32,577 nt of DNA from JAODBQ01 sp038213195 (GTDB taxonomy: Bacteria > Actinomycetota > Acidimicrobiia > Acidimicrobiales > Ilumatobacteraceae). The notes below the pieces were generated by a model that had not been told where the DNA came from, searched no databases, and saw nothing but the letters and a program-made list of their open reading frames with translations. A program made the position numbers and the translations under genes. This document shows positions 16,567 to 24,554 of this stretch, piece by piece. The stretch covers positions 1 to 32,577 of the forward strand of contig JBBQTN010000031.1 of NCBI GenBank assembly GCA_038213195.1. Reading direction: 5' to 3'. The first letter of the stretch is position 1. Each line of letters starts with the position of its first letter.

Positions 16567-19161
16567 ATGAGCCGCGGAGCGCTGCGCATCTACCTCGGTG
16601 CATCGCCCGGGGTGGGCAAGACCTACGCGATGCTCGGCGAGGGCGCGCGGCGAGCCGAGCGTGGCACGGACGTCGTCGTCGGTCTCGTCGAGACCCATGG
16701 CCGCCCGCAGACCGCAGCCCAATTGGGCGAGTTGGAGGTCGTGCCTCGGCGGGCGATCGAGTACCGCGGCACCGCGTTCCAGGAGATGGACATCGACGGC
16801 GTCCTCGCCCGTCGCCCACAGGTCGTGCTGGTCGACGAGTTCGCGCACACCAATGCGCCCGGATCGCGCAACGACAAGCGCTGGCAGGACGTCGACGAGC
16901 TGCTCGAAGCAGGCATCGACGTGATCTCCACGCTCAACGTCCAGCACCTCGAGTCACTCAACGACGTCGTCACCCGCATCACCGGCGTCGCGCAGCGCGA
17001 GACCGTGCCCGACGCGCTGGTGCGGCGCGCCGACCAGCTCGAGCTGGTCGACATGTCGCCAGAGGCGATCCGCCGGCGCATGGTGCACGGCAACATCTAC
17101 CAAGCCGACAAGGTCGACGCCGCGCTCGCCAACCACTTCCGTGTCGGCAACCTCGGCGCGCTGCGCGAGCTGGCGCTGCTGTGGGTCGCGGATCGGGTGG
17201 AGGAGTCGTTACAGGGCTACCTCGACGCCCACGGGATCTCCGACACGTGGGAGACCCGCGAGCGCGTCATCGTCGGGCTCACCGGCATCGACAGCGGCGA
17301 AGCACTGATCCGCCGCGCGGCGCGCATGGCAGGGCGGCTCGGCGGTGACCTCCTCGGTGTCCACGTCGTGGTCGACGACGGGCTGACCAGCGACGAAGGA
17401 GCGTCGCTGGTCAGCCAGCGCAGACTCGTCACCGAGCTCGGCGGTGAGGTCTTCGAGGTCGTCGGCCACGACCCCGTCGATGCGCTCGTCGCGTTCGCCA
17501 CATCGGCGAAGGGAACGCAGCTCGTGATCGGCGCGAGCCGCAGGAGCCGGTGGCACGAGCTCGTCCACGGGTCGTTCGTCGCACGGGTCACTCGCGAAGC
17601 CGCCAACATCGATGTCCATGTCATCGCGACTGCCGACGAGCCAGCGCAACCGAACCGGAACCGCCGTGCACACACAGAGCGCTCCGCCATCGACCGTTCG
17701 CGCCTCCTCGTCGCAGTGCTGCTGACGTTCGCCGGACTGCCGGGGCTCACCGCGCTGCTGACGACGTTGCGCGACCGCATGGAGCTGTCCACGGAGCTGC
17801 TGCTGTTCCTCAGCCTGGTGTTGATCATCGCCGCACTCGGTGGACGATGGGTTGCCGCCGCTGCCGCCGTTGCCGGGTCGCTCCTCGTCAACTGGTTCTT
17901 CGTCGATCCGATCCACACGTTGACCATCACCCAGCCGCAGAACCTCGTCGCGCTGATCGTGTTCGTCGGCGTCGCGGTCACGTTCGGCACGCTCGTCGAC
18001 AAGGCCGCACGGCGCGCGCTCGAGGCTCGCCGCGCCAGCCTCGAGGCGGAAGCGCTCGCCCGCGCCGCAGCGAGCCTCGCCGACGAACGCGATCCCGTAC
18101 CGCTGATGCTGGAGCAGATCCGCACGACCTTCGGACTGGTCGCGGTCCGCCTGCGCAGCACGTCGACCGAGGATCCGTCGGCGTCGGTCATCGCCGGCAC
18201 GATCGAGGGAGCGCGGCTGTCGGTGCAGCTCGAGATCCCCGGCCGGGAGGCCGGCCTCGATCATCTCCTCGAGCTGTACGGACGCCCGCTGTCGACCGAT
18301 GACCAGCGGGTCCTGCGCGCGATCGCCGACCAGCTGATCGTTGCGGTCGAGAACCAGCGCCTGACTCGCGAGGCGGCCGAAGCGGCCGCGCTCGCCGAGG
18401 TCGACGCAGTCAGGACGGCGATGCTCCGCGCCGTGTCACACGACCTGCGCACCCCGCTCGCCTCGATCAAGGCGATGATCTCCGGCCTGCGCGACACGAG
18501 GGTGCAGTGGACGGCCGTACAGACCGCCGACGCCCTGGAGACCGTCGAGGACGAGACCGACCGGCTCAACGCGCTCGTCGGCAACCTGCTCGACGCCAGC
18601 CGGCTGCAGATCGGTGCCCTCGCCGTCGCGGTCTATCCGACATCGCTGGCCGACACGATCGCCACTTGCCTGCACGACATCGGTCCCGCCGCCCGAGCCG
18701 TCGAGGTCGAGTCGCTCGACGCGCTGCCACTCGTGGCCGCCGACCCGGTGCTGCTGGAACGCAGCATCGCCAACATCATCAACAACGCGCTGCGGTTCAC
18801 CCCGCAGGACCAGCCGATCCACGTCACGGCGAGCGCAGCGGACGGCCTCGTGCGCGTCCGCATCGTCGACCACGGCCCCGGCATCGCGGTCAGCGATCGC
18901 GCCAAGGTGATGGCCCCCTTCCAACGACTCGGGGATCAACAGACCAGCGACGGGGTCGGCCTCGGCCTGTCGATCGCGCAGGGCTTCATCCACGCGATGG
19001 GTGCCGGCCTGACGCTCGATGACACCCCCGGCGGCGGCCTCACCGTCAACGTCACCCTCACGGCCGTCGTGGACTCGAACCCCGACGCGGTCGCTCGGGA
19101 CGTCGAATGCCCCATCGTGTCCTCGTCGTCGACGACGAGCCGCAGATCCGCAGGGCGCTGA
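16567..19161 (+). CDS. kdpD: Sensor histidine kinase KdpD
   Basis: An 864-residue KdpD with the full domain order. First is the N-terminal KdpD ATP-binding domain (Walker A GASPGVGKTYAM, then VDEFAHTNAPGSRNDKRWQDV), then a universal-stress-like domain at about residues 230-360 (ERVIVGLTGIDSGE to VIGASRRSRWHEL). Next come the four-helix DUF4118 membrane domain at about 378-480 and a GAF-like linker. HisKA follows with H625 in AVSHDLRTPLASIK, then HATPase (NIINNALRF, DHGPGIAV, GVGLGLSIAQG). It should sense low K+ and phosphorylate KdpE. The last 18 or so residues read out of frame through the start of kdpE, so the C-terminus may be abnormal. The catalytic core looks intact although the partner gene is broken. 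Confidence 0.93.
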   Translation: MSRGALRIYLGASPGVGKTYAMLGEGARRAERGTDVVVGLVETHGRPQTAAQLGELEVVPRRAIEYRGTAFQEMDIDGVLARRPQVVLVDEFAHTNAPGSRNDKRWQDVDELLEAGIDVISTLNVQHLESLNDVVTRITGVAQRETVPDALVRRADQLELVDMSPEAIRRRMVHGNIYQADKVDAALANHFRVGNLGALRELALLWVADRVEESLQGYLDAHGISDTWETRERVIVGLTGIDSGEALIRRAARMAGRLGGDLLGVHVVVDDGLTSDEGASLVSQRRLVTELGGEVFEVVGHDPVDALVAFATSAKGTQLVIGASRRSRWHELVHGSFVARVTREAANIDVHVIATADEPAQPNRNRRAHTERSAIDRSRLLVAVLLTFAGLPGLTALLTTLRDRMELSTELLLFLSLVLIIAALGGRWVAAAAAVAGSLLVNWFFVDPIHTLTITQPQNLVALIVFVGVAVTFGTLVDKAARRALEARRASLEAEALARAAASLADERDPVPLMLEQIRTTFGLVAVRLRSTSTEDPSASVIAGTIEGARLSVQLEIPGREAGLDHLLELYGRPLSTDDQRVLRAIADQLIVAVENQRLTREAAEAAALAEVDAVRTAMLRAVSHDLRTPLASIKAMISGLRDTRVQWTAVQTADALETVEDETDRLNALVGNLLDASRLQIGALAVAVYPTSLADTIATCLHDIGPAARAVEVESLDALPLVAADPVLLERSIANIINNALRFTPQDQPIHVTASAADGLVRVRIVDHGPGIAVSDRAKVMAPFQRLGDQQTSDGVGLGLSIAQGFIHAMGAGLTLDDTPGGGLTVNVTLTAVVDSNPDAVARDVECPIVSSSSTTSRRSAGR

Positions 19162-19330
19162 CGCTCACCTGCGTCCGCGGGTATGCGGTCGATCAGGCCG
19201 GGTCGAGTGACGAAGGTCTGCAGCGGATCGCGTGAGCAAACCGTTCGGATTGGCGGAACTGCTCTCCCGGGTCGCCGCGGCCCTGCGCCGGATCCCGAGA
19301 ACCCCGACGACCACCGAACCGCGGGCACGG
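19107..19330 (+). pseudogene. kdpE: Remnant of response regulator KdpE (internal deletion, frameshift, no DNA-binding domain)
   Basis: The ATG at 19107, overlapping the end of kdpD, starts MPHRVLVVDDEPQIRRAL, unmistakably the N-terminus of a KdpE receiver domain. It runs 42 codons to a TGA at 19233. In another frame from 19232 comes VSKPFGLAELLSRVAAALRR, the conserved end of the same receiver domain (the TKPF lysine region). The roughly 55-60 residues between, including the phosphoacceptor aspartate, are missing. After the second fragment there is no winged-helix DNA-binding domain before the convergent crotonase gene. This cannot be one sequencing error, because both a deletion and a frame change are needed. 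KdpE function from this locus should be lost. Confidence 0.85.
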
Positions 19331-19390
19331 ACGGCTGGTGCCGGCCGGCGGCTCTGGCGCTCGAGACCCCCGTCCGCCGAGGGTGTCGCC

Positions 19391-20179
19391 TCAGCGGCCG
19401 GTGAAGCTGGCGGTCCGCTTCTCCTGGAACGCGCGGACCGCCTCGCGGTGGTCCTGCGAGGCCATCGAATGCCCCTCCAGGCTCAGCGAGAGCGGCAGGA
19501 CGAGGTTCGAGATCATCCGCATGTAGCCGTTGATCGCCATCTTGGATGCCGAGATCGCGATGCCGGGGCCGGCGGCGAGGCGGGCGGCCAGCGCGAGCGC
19601 TTCCTCCACGACCGTGCCGTCATCCACGACGAAGTTGACGAGACCGAGGCGCTCGGCCTCGGTGGCGGACAACCGGTCACCTGTCATCAAGAAGTACTTG
19701 GCGCGGTTGACGCCCATCAACAGCGGCCAGATCACCTGGCCGCCGTCGCCCGCCCCGATGCCCATCTTGACGTGGGTGTCGGCGAACGTCGCGGAACGGG
19801 CGGCGAACACGACGTCGGCGAGCAGCGCCACCGTTGCGCCGAGCCCCATCGCATAGCCGTTCACCGCGGAGATGACGGGCTTGCTGCACTCCAGCAGGTG
19901 GTCGACGATCTGGCGCCCCTCCTCGAGCGTCATCGCTCGGTCACCGCCCGCCGGCTGTGGGCCGAAGTCTCCGCCGGCGCAGAACGCGCGCCCGGCGCCG
20001 GTGATCACGAGGACGCGCACGTCGGGGTCGGCGTCGGCCTCGCGGGTCAGCCGCGCCAGCTCGCCGTGCATCGTCCCGTTGACGGCGTTCAGACGATCCG
20101 GTCGATTGAGGGTGGCAAGAGCGATGCCGTCGGCTCGCTTGTCGATGGCGATGGCGTCGTAGCTCTGCGGGTCCAGCAC
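19391..20179 (-). CDS. Enoyl-CoA hydratase/isomerase (crotonase) family protein
   Basis: A 262-residue crotonase-fold protein starting at a GTG (20179) with a strong GAGGAGG ribosome binding site. The oxyanion-hole segments are present: GAGRAFCAGGDF and NGYAMGLGATVALLADV. The two glutamates of classical enoyl-CoA hydratase are not. The first is threonine in GATVALLAD, and the second is histidine in FADTHVKMGIGAGDGG. It therefore belongs to a crotonase subgroup with other chemistry (isomerase, hydrolase or decarboxylase are possible). It is convergent with the kdpE remnant and stands alone, so the pathway is unclear. Confidence 0.85.
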   Translation of the reverse strand: MLDPQSYDAIAIDKRADGIALATLNRPDRLNAVNGTMHGELARLTREADADPDVRVLVITGAGRAFCAGGDFGPQPAGGDRAMTLEEGRQIVDHLLECSKPVISAVNGYAMGLGATVALLADVVFAARSATFADTHVKMGIGAGDGGQVIWPLLMGVNRAKYFLMTGDRLSATEAERLGLVNFVVDDGTVVEEALALAARLAAGPGIAISASKMAINGYMRMISNLVLPLSLSLEGHSMASQDHREAVRAFQEKRTASFTGR

Positions 20180-20234
20180 AAGGCCTCCTCGGTTCGGTCA
20201 GCACCGCGAGCATCCCACGCCGGCACGCCACGAG

Positions 20235-20449
20235 TCATAGGCGCGAGGCGATGTCGAAGAACGTCCACGGATCGAGCTCGGCTCCGCCGACGCTCCGCGG
20301 CGCGGGGAGTCGGAGCACGCGCGGCGTCGATCAGCAACCAGGACAGCTCCGGAGAGAGTGCCCACCTGTCACCCACGTCGCAGGCGCTGGCGCGCAGTTC
20401 GCCGCTCAGCCCCAGCCTCCCATCGGTCGTTCGGCGCACGGATAATCTG
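20235..20449 (-). pseudogene. Possible decayed coding remnant in a 368-bp gene-free stretch
   Basis: Between the crotonase GTG and the membrane-protein gene (20180-20547) there is no intact gene. On the minus strand one frame reads DGRLGLSGELRASACDVGD and continues to LLIDAAR. A shift of one base then continues as LRLPAPRSVGGAELD followed by PWTFFDIASRL and a stop at 20235. Both pieces have protein-like composition and high GC at third positions, so a frameshifted old gene is possible. I do not recognise the family, and the signal may be chance in GC-rich DNA. Confidence 0.2.
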
Positions 20450-20547
20450 CGATCTCGGGCGCACGGACGATTCGAGCACGGCCAACCGTCGGTCGGTGCC
20501 TCGTCGACGACAGGTGATGAACAGCAGGAGCCACAGGAAGGAGACGC

Positions 20548-20829
20548 GTGGTTGTCGAACCGAACAATGCCGAAGGACGTCGACCCCGTGTGCGCCGGCG
20601 GTTCTGGCTCGAACTGATCCTTGGCGGGCTGTTCGCCGCGCTGTTCCTGTTGACCGTGTTCGTCGATGACTGGATCGAAGAGGTCTTCAACGTCGACCCC
20701 GACCATGGTGACGGGACGTTGGAGTGGGCGATCCTCGCGGTGTGTGGCGTCGCCACCATCGGCGGGCTGGTGATGGCTCGGCTGGAGCACCGCCGAGCCC
20801 CACTCGCCGCCGCTCCGGCCGCCGGCTGA
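20548..20829 (+). CDS. Small two-span membrane protein of unknown function
   Basis: A 93-residue protein starting at a GTG with a strong AGGAAGGAG upstream. A basic N-terminus (RRPRVRRRFW) leads into a first membrane helix (LELILGGLFAALFLLTVFV), an acidic loop (DDWIEEVFNVDPDHGDGT) and a second helix (LEWAILAVCGVATIGGLVMA), then a short basic/alanine-rich tail. The positive-inside rule puts both ends in the cytoplasm. I do not recognise a family. It has no operon partner: the upstream crotonase is divergent and the downstream NifU-like gene is convergent. Confidence 0.7.
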   Translation: MVVEPNNAEGRRPRVRRRFWLELILGGLFAALFLLTVFVDDWIEEVFNVDPDHGDGTLEWAILAVCGVATIGGLVMARLEHRRAPLAAAPAAG

Positions 20830-20835
20830 GCCGGC
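20821..20835. terminator. Short GC-rich hairpin at the stop codon
   Basis: GCCGGC, TGA, GCCGGC forms a perfect 6-bp stem with the stop codon of the membrane-protein gene in its loop, in the gap between two convergent genes. It has no U-run, so termination is only probable. Confidence 0.4.
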
Positions 20836-20913
20836 TCACACGGGCGGGTGGGAGTCGGCTCTGAGGTCAGTCGGCGCGGGCGACGCCGTGGCGGAACACC
20901 ACCCGACAGGTCG

Positions 20914-21267
20914 TCAGTAGTTCTTGGGGGTCCAGCCGCCGAGACCGCCGATGTCGGACTCCTCCACGGAGCCGACCACCTCGGTGACCCAGTCGAGCCT
21001 GCTCTTGATGATCCGGTCGACGCCGTCGTTCAGCGTCAATCCGGCCACCGCACACGATCCACAGGCCCCGGCCAACTCCAACCGCACCACGCCAGTGCCG
21101 ACATCGACGGCGAGCAGGTTCAACGACCCACCGTCAGCCTCCACGACCGGGCTGATCACCTCGAGCACCTCGAGCAGCGCAGCGATGCGTTTGGCGCCGT
21201 CCTGATGCTCGCCGGTCACTTCGAACGCGTGATCGTCGACCTCGACGATCGGCACAGATTGGTCCAC
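20914..21267 (-). CDS. NifU-like C-terminal-domain Fe-S scaffold protein
   Basis: A protein of about 117 residues built on the NifU C-terminal domain. It reads LEVISPVVEADGGSLNLLAVD, then VRLELAGACGSCAVAGLTLNDGVDRIIKS, containing the CxxC that binds a labile Fe-S cluster for delivery to target proteins. It ends in an unusual tail, SDIGGLGGWTPKNY. No methionine precedes the domain. I chose the GTG at 21267, but a second GTG 12 bases downstream is possible, and the frame is open further upstream into repeat-containing DNA. A second NifU-type gene sits in the hydrogenase operon, so this may be the general-purpose copy (inference). Confidence 0.8.
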   Translation of the reverse strand: MDQSVPIVEVDDHAFEVTGEHQDGAKRIAALLEVLEVISPVVEADGGSLNLLAVDVGTGVVRLELAGACGSCAVAGLTLNDGVDRIIKSRLDWVTEVVGSVEESDIGGLGGWTPKNY

Positions 21268-21354
21268 GGCCCACTCAACACCGTCGACGTGCGCGGCATT
21301 CCACGCCCGTCTCCGTGCCGGGGAGGTCGAGCTGCCCAGCGCGTGTCGGCCGAC

Positions 21355-21434
21355 GCGCCCATCGTGGGGTGCTGTCGGCTTGGTGGGCGCGTGGTGTGCT
21401 GACGGCTGGCACATTCCGCGCCCATCATGGGGTG
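21355..21434. repeat. Palindromic 17-bp direct repeats upstream of the NifU-like gene
   Basis: GCGCCCATCGTGGGGTG at 21355-21371 recurs as GCGCCCATCATGGGGTG at 21418-21434 (16 of 17 identical, 63 bp apart). Each contains an inverted repeat, CCCAT and ATGGG in the second copy. A third, inverted partial copy (TGGTGGGCGCG) lies between them. They sit in the 240-bp gap between the SnoaL-like and NifU-like genes and could be an operator cluster for the NifU-like gene. Confidence 0.5.
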
Positions 21435-21508
21435 TGATCCCGGCGGCCCGGCCGGCCGCTGCCTGGCGTGCCGGCGCGAGCTGAGGAAGCTTCCAGGCCA
21501 CGCCGGGT

Positions 21509-22033
21509 TCATACCGGCTTGGCGAGGATCGGGCCGAGCGGTTGCCCGCCGACCTTGCTGACCTCGAGCCGCGCCTGGTAGCGCACGGAGATCCGCAGCC
21601 TCGCGAAGCGCCATCTGTCCGGGTCGCGTCGCATCCGGTGCTGGTACGTCCCGATCAGGACGAGGCTGTCGTCGACGATCTCGAAGAAGTAGGCGAGCGT
21701 GGTCGCTGCATCGCCGTCGAGCTCGATCTGCATGTTCGTGCTGAGGTGCCCGGTCATGTACCGGGTCTGCGCCGCCGCCGTTGCTGTGTCGGTCGGCAAC
21801 GAGGTGCGCGCGTAGAAGTCGTCGATGATCGACCGACGGCCGCGATAGGTGCCGTCGAGGCTGCGCGCCAGGCCGTCCATCTCGAGCACGGCGTCCTCGG
21901 CGAACACGTCGCCGAGGCCGATCATGTCGCCGGCGTCGATGCGGTTGCAGTAGTCGAGCCAGGTCGCGCGCACCTCCTCGAGGTCCTCCAGCCTGCGCAC
22001 CCGGGCCGTCAACGCGGCAAGGTCATCGTTCAT
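21509..22033 (-). CDS. SnoaL-like (NTF2-fold) protein
   Basis: A 174-residue protein of the SnoaL-like/NTF2 superfamily. It has an N-terminal helix with LTARVRRLEDLEEVRATWLDYCNRIDAGD, then FAEDAVLEMDGLA, TRYMTGHLSTNMQIELDGD and TLAYFFEIVDD, ending in a strand with RWRFARLRISVRYQAR. The fold holds small hydrophobic ligands, and members act as isomerases, dehydratases or cyclases (ring-hydroxylating dioxygenase beta subunits also share it). The ATG at 22033 follows GGGAG at good spacing; the frame is open 12 codons further upstream but without support. It is divergent from hypB. No specific substrate can be proposed. Confidence 0.82.
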   Translation of the reverse strand: MNDDLAALTARVRRLEDLEEVRATWLDYCNRIDAGDMIGLGDVFAEDAVLEMDGLARSLDGTYRGRRSIIDDFYARTSLPTDTATAAAQTRYMTGHLSTNMQIELDGDAATTLAYFFEIVDDSLVLIGTYQHRMRRDPDRWRFARLRISVRYQARLEVSKVGGQPLGPILAKPV

Positions 22034-22154
22034 CGTCGTCTCCCGTCGGCTGTCCTCGACCTGGTGCACCGCGTGTCACGTCGCCCCACGGCGGCCAACC
22101 TGTCACCGGTGTAGGTTCGCGTGTCAACCACGCGGACGGGGAACGGAGGAGCCG

Positions 22155-23030
22155 ATGGGCCGCTTTCACTACCACGCCGACGGCACCTCCCACAGCCACG
22201 ACGCCGACGATCACGACGAAGCGCACGGTCACGACGCGCAAGCCCACGAACACGACCAGCACGAGCAAGCCCACGACCACGACCACGACGACGGTGGCGC
22301 GAACGCCGGCGGCGAGGGGTACGCGAGCACCGTCGGGGACCACTCCGGGTATGCGACCGGGTCGTTGCGCATCGACGTCCTCGAGCGGATCCTCGGCGAG
22401 AACGACCGCACCGCCGATGCCAACCGGGCCGACTTCGCTGCCGCGGGCGTGCGCGTCGTCAACCTGATGTCGTCGCCGGGTGCCGGCAAGACCACGCTGC
22501 TGCGCGAGACGTTGCTCCGCCTGGGCCGGTCGCTGCGCGTCGGGATCATCGAAGGTGACATCGAGACCGCGCTCGATGCGGAGCGCCTCGCCGGTCTTGG
22601 TGCGCCCGTCGCGCTCGTCAACACCGCCAACGGCTTCGGCGGCGAATGCCACCTCGACGCGACGATGGTGCGCTCTGCCTTGTCGCGCCTGCCGCTCGCC
22701 GACCTCGACGTCGTCATCGTCGAGAACGTCGGCAACCTCGTCTGCCCTGCGGAGTTCGACGTCGGTCAGGACGTTCGGGCGATGGTGTTCAGCGTCACCG
22801 AGGGCGAGGACAAGCCGCTCAAGTACCCGGTGATGTTCCGGTCGGTCGAGGTCGTCGTCGTCAACAAGATCGACCTGCTGCCGCACCTCGACATCGACAT
22901 GGACCTGTTCGGCGCCAACCTGCGCAAGGTCAACCCCGGCGTCGCCGTGATCGAGCTGTCCGCCAAGACCGGCGAGGGACTCGACGCGTGGTGCGCGTGG
23001 CTCGGAGCAGCCGCGCGACGCCCCCGCTGA
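22155..23030 (+). CDS. hypB: Hydrogenase nickel-incorporation GTPase HypB
   Basis: A 291-residue SIMIBI-class GTPase that delivers nickel to the hydrogenase large subunit with HypA. The first 44 residues hold 13 histidines in an Asp/His-rich stretch, a nickel-storage tail. The GTPase motifs follow: MSSPGAGKTTLL (P-loop, about residues 106-116), IEGDIETALDA, ECHLDA with the metal-binding Cys164-His165 pair, VIVENVGNLVCPAEFD, and VVNKIDLLP (guanine specificity). The ATG at 22155 has GGAGGAG upstream. Unusually, it lies on the opposite strand from all other hydrogenase genes here and runs convergently into hypA, 15 bp apart, so its expression is separate. Confidence 0.96.
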   Translation: MGRFHYHADGTSHSHDADDHDEAHGHDAQAHEHDQHEQAHDHDHDDGGANAGGEGYASTVGDHSGYATGSLRIDVLERILGENDRTADANRADFAAAGVRVVNLMSSPGAGKTTLLRETLLRLGRSLRVGIIEGDIETALDAERLAGLGAPVALVNTANGFGGECHLDATMVRSALSRLPLADLDVVIVENVGNLVCPAEFDVGQDVRAMVFSVTEGEDKPLKYPVMFRSVEVVVVNKIDLLPHLDIDMDLFGANLRKVNPGVAVIELSAKTGEGLDAWCAWLGAAARRPR

Positions 23031-23045
23031 ACCAGCGCCGAAACG

Positions 23046-23396
23046 CTACGACGCGTCGGCGTCGACCGTGACGTCGATCGAGGTGACGTTCAGCTCGTCC
23101 CCCGTGAGCACCGTGGTGTCGGTCGAACCGCACGACGCGCAGATCAGGATCGGCTCGGACAGCTCCGTCGTCGAACGGCAGGCGCGGCACTCGATCACCG
23201 CCGGCACTTCGCGCACCTCCAGCGGGACCGCGTGCAGCGGCGTGTCGAACACGACCATCTCCCAACACGACATCAGCGTGTGCGGCACCACCTGGCGGAG
23301 GTGCCCGATGTCGACGCGCACCCGTTCCACCGGCTGGCCCTGCGCGGTCCTGTGCGCGAGCTTGGCGATCGCCGTGCACAGCGCGACCTCGTGCAC
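23046..23396 (-). CDS. hypA: Hydrogenase maturation nickel metallochaperone HypA
   Basis: A 116-residue HypA. I chose the GTG at 23396 because the protein then starts (M)HEVALCTAI, putting the nickel-binding histidine at position 2 as in all HypA proteins. The frame is open further upstream, but only this start makes sense. The zinc loop is CRACRSTTELSEPILICASC, two CxxC pairs. It partners HypB in nickel delivery. It is the last gene of the long minus-strand hydrogenase operon, 11 bp after hypD, and convergent with hypB. Confidence 0.92.
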   Translation of the reverse strand: MHEVALCTAIAKLAHRTAQGQPVERVRVDIGHLRQVVPHTLMSCWEMVVFDTPLHAVPLEVREVPAVIECRACRSTTELSEPILICASCGSTDTTVLTGDELNVTSIDVTVDADAS

Positions 23397-23407
23397 GACG
23401 CTCGACG

Positions 23408-24538
23408 CTACGCCGATGCCCGGCCGAGGGTCACCGCGGCCTCGCGGTGCAGCCGGCCGAAGTTGTAGTACGCCGCGCACGCGCCCTCCGAGGAGACCAT
23501 GCACGTCCCGATCGGCGTCTCAGGCGTGCACGCCGTGCCGAACACCTTGCACTCCCACGGCCTGATCACACCCTTGAGCACCTCGCCGCACTGGCACGCC
23601 TTGGGGTCGGCGACGCGAACGCCGGGCACGGCATAGCGCAGCTCCGCGTCCCACGGCGCGAACTCCCGGCGCAGCCGCAACGCGCTCTGGGAGATGAACC
23701 CGAGCCCGCGCCACTCGAAGTGCGGACGCAACTCGAACACCTCGGCGAGCATCCGCAACGCGCGCGGATTGCCCTCGTCGCGCACGATCCGCGTGTACTG
23801 GTTCTCGATCTCGCAGCGACCCTCGCGGATCTGCCTGAGCAACATCAGGATCGCCAGCAGGATGTCGAGCGGCTCGAACCCTGCGGTGACCAGCGGCTTG
23901 TGGTACCGCTCGGAGACGAACCGGTACGGGTGGTTGCCGATCACCGTCGACACGTGCCCCGGCCCGAGGAAGCCGTCGAGGCGCAGATCCGGCGACTCGA
24001 GGATCGCCTTGATCGGCGGCACGATCATCACGTGGTTGCTGAACACGCTGAAGTTGCGGACGTCGTCCTGGCGCGCGGCGAGCAGCGTCACCGCCGTCGA
24101 GGGAGCCGTCGTCTCGAACCCGACAGCGAAGAACACGACCTGGCGCGTCGGGTTCTCCTTGGCGATCTGCAGCGCATCGAGCGGCGAGTACACGAACCGC
24201 ACGTCGGCGCCACGGGCCTTGGCCTCCAGCAACGTCCCCCGGCCGCCGGGCACGCGCATCATGTCGCCGAACGAGGTGAAGATCACGCCCGGCGTCTCGG
24301 CGAGCGCGATCGCGTCGTCGACACGTCCCATCGGGATCACGCACACGGGGCAGCCAGGTCCGTGGACGAGCTCGACGCTGCGCGGTAGGACGTGCTCGAT
24401 CCCGTGCCGGTAGATCGTGTGGGTGTGCCCGCCGCACACCTCCATGAACTTGAAGCTGTCCTCGCCGGCGAGCTCGGTGATCCGCGCGACGATGCCCCGC
24501 GCTGCTGCCGGGTCGCGGTACTCGTCGACGAACCTCAT
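23408..24538 (-). CDS. hypD: Hydrogenase Fe(CN)2CO assembly protein HypD
   Basis: A 376-residue HypD, normal length. With HypC it forms the scaffold on which the Fe(CN)2CO unit is built. Key motifs are EVCGGHTHTIYRHG (Cys35), HGPGCPVCVIP (Cys63, Cys66), FFAVGFETTAPSTA, and GPGHVSTVIG. The C-terminal cluster-binding region holds CQCGEVLKG, ECKVFGTAC, TCMVSSEGACAAYY. The ATG at 24538 is preceded by GAGGTGG. It lies 16 bp after hypC in the same operon. Nothing is missing. Confidence 0.96.
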   Translation of the reverse strand: MRFVDEYRDPAAARGIVARITELAGEDSFKFMEVCGGHTHTIYRHGIEHVLPRSVELVHGPGCPVCVIPMGRVDDAIALAETPGVIFTSFGDMMRVPGGRGTLLEAKARGADVRFVYSPLDALQIAKENPTRQVVFFAVGFETTAPSTAVTLLAARQDDVRNFSVFSNHVMIVPPIKAILESPDLRLDGFLGPGHVSTVIGNHPYRFVSERYHKPLVTAGFEPLDILLAILMLLRQIREGRCEIENQYTRIVRDEGNPRALRMLAEVFELRPHFEWRGLGFISQSALRLRREFAPWDAELRYAVPGVRVADPKACQCGEVLKGVIRPWECKVFGTACTPETPIGTCMVSSEGACAAYYNFGRLHREAAVTLGRASA

Positions 24539-24554
24539 CCGCCCACCTCGGTCT

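Noticed and set aside
19107..19235. Reading kdpE as intact with a single frameshift
   Set aside because: Restoring the frame still leaves 55-60 residues of the receiver domain and the whole DNA-binding domain absent.
19232..20617. A 461-codon plus-strand frame after kdpD
   Set aside because: Only its first 20 or so codons (end of the KdpE receiver) are meaningful. The rest is antisense to the crotonase gene and intergenic DNA.
20914..21501. A longer 195-residue version of the NifU-like protein
   Set aside because: The upstream part has repeat-derived text (PHDGR twice) and no family similarity. The domain begins after the GTG at 21267.
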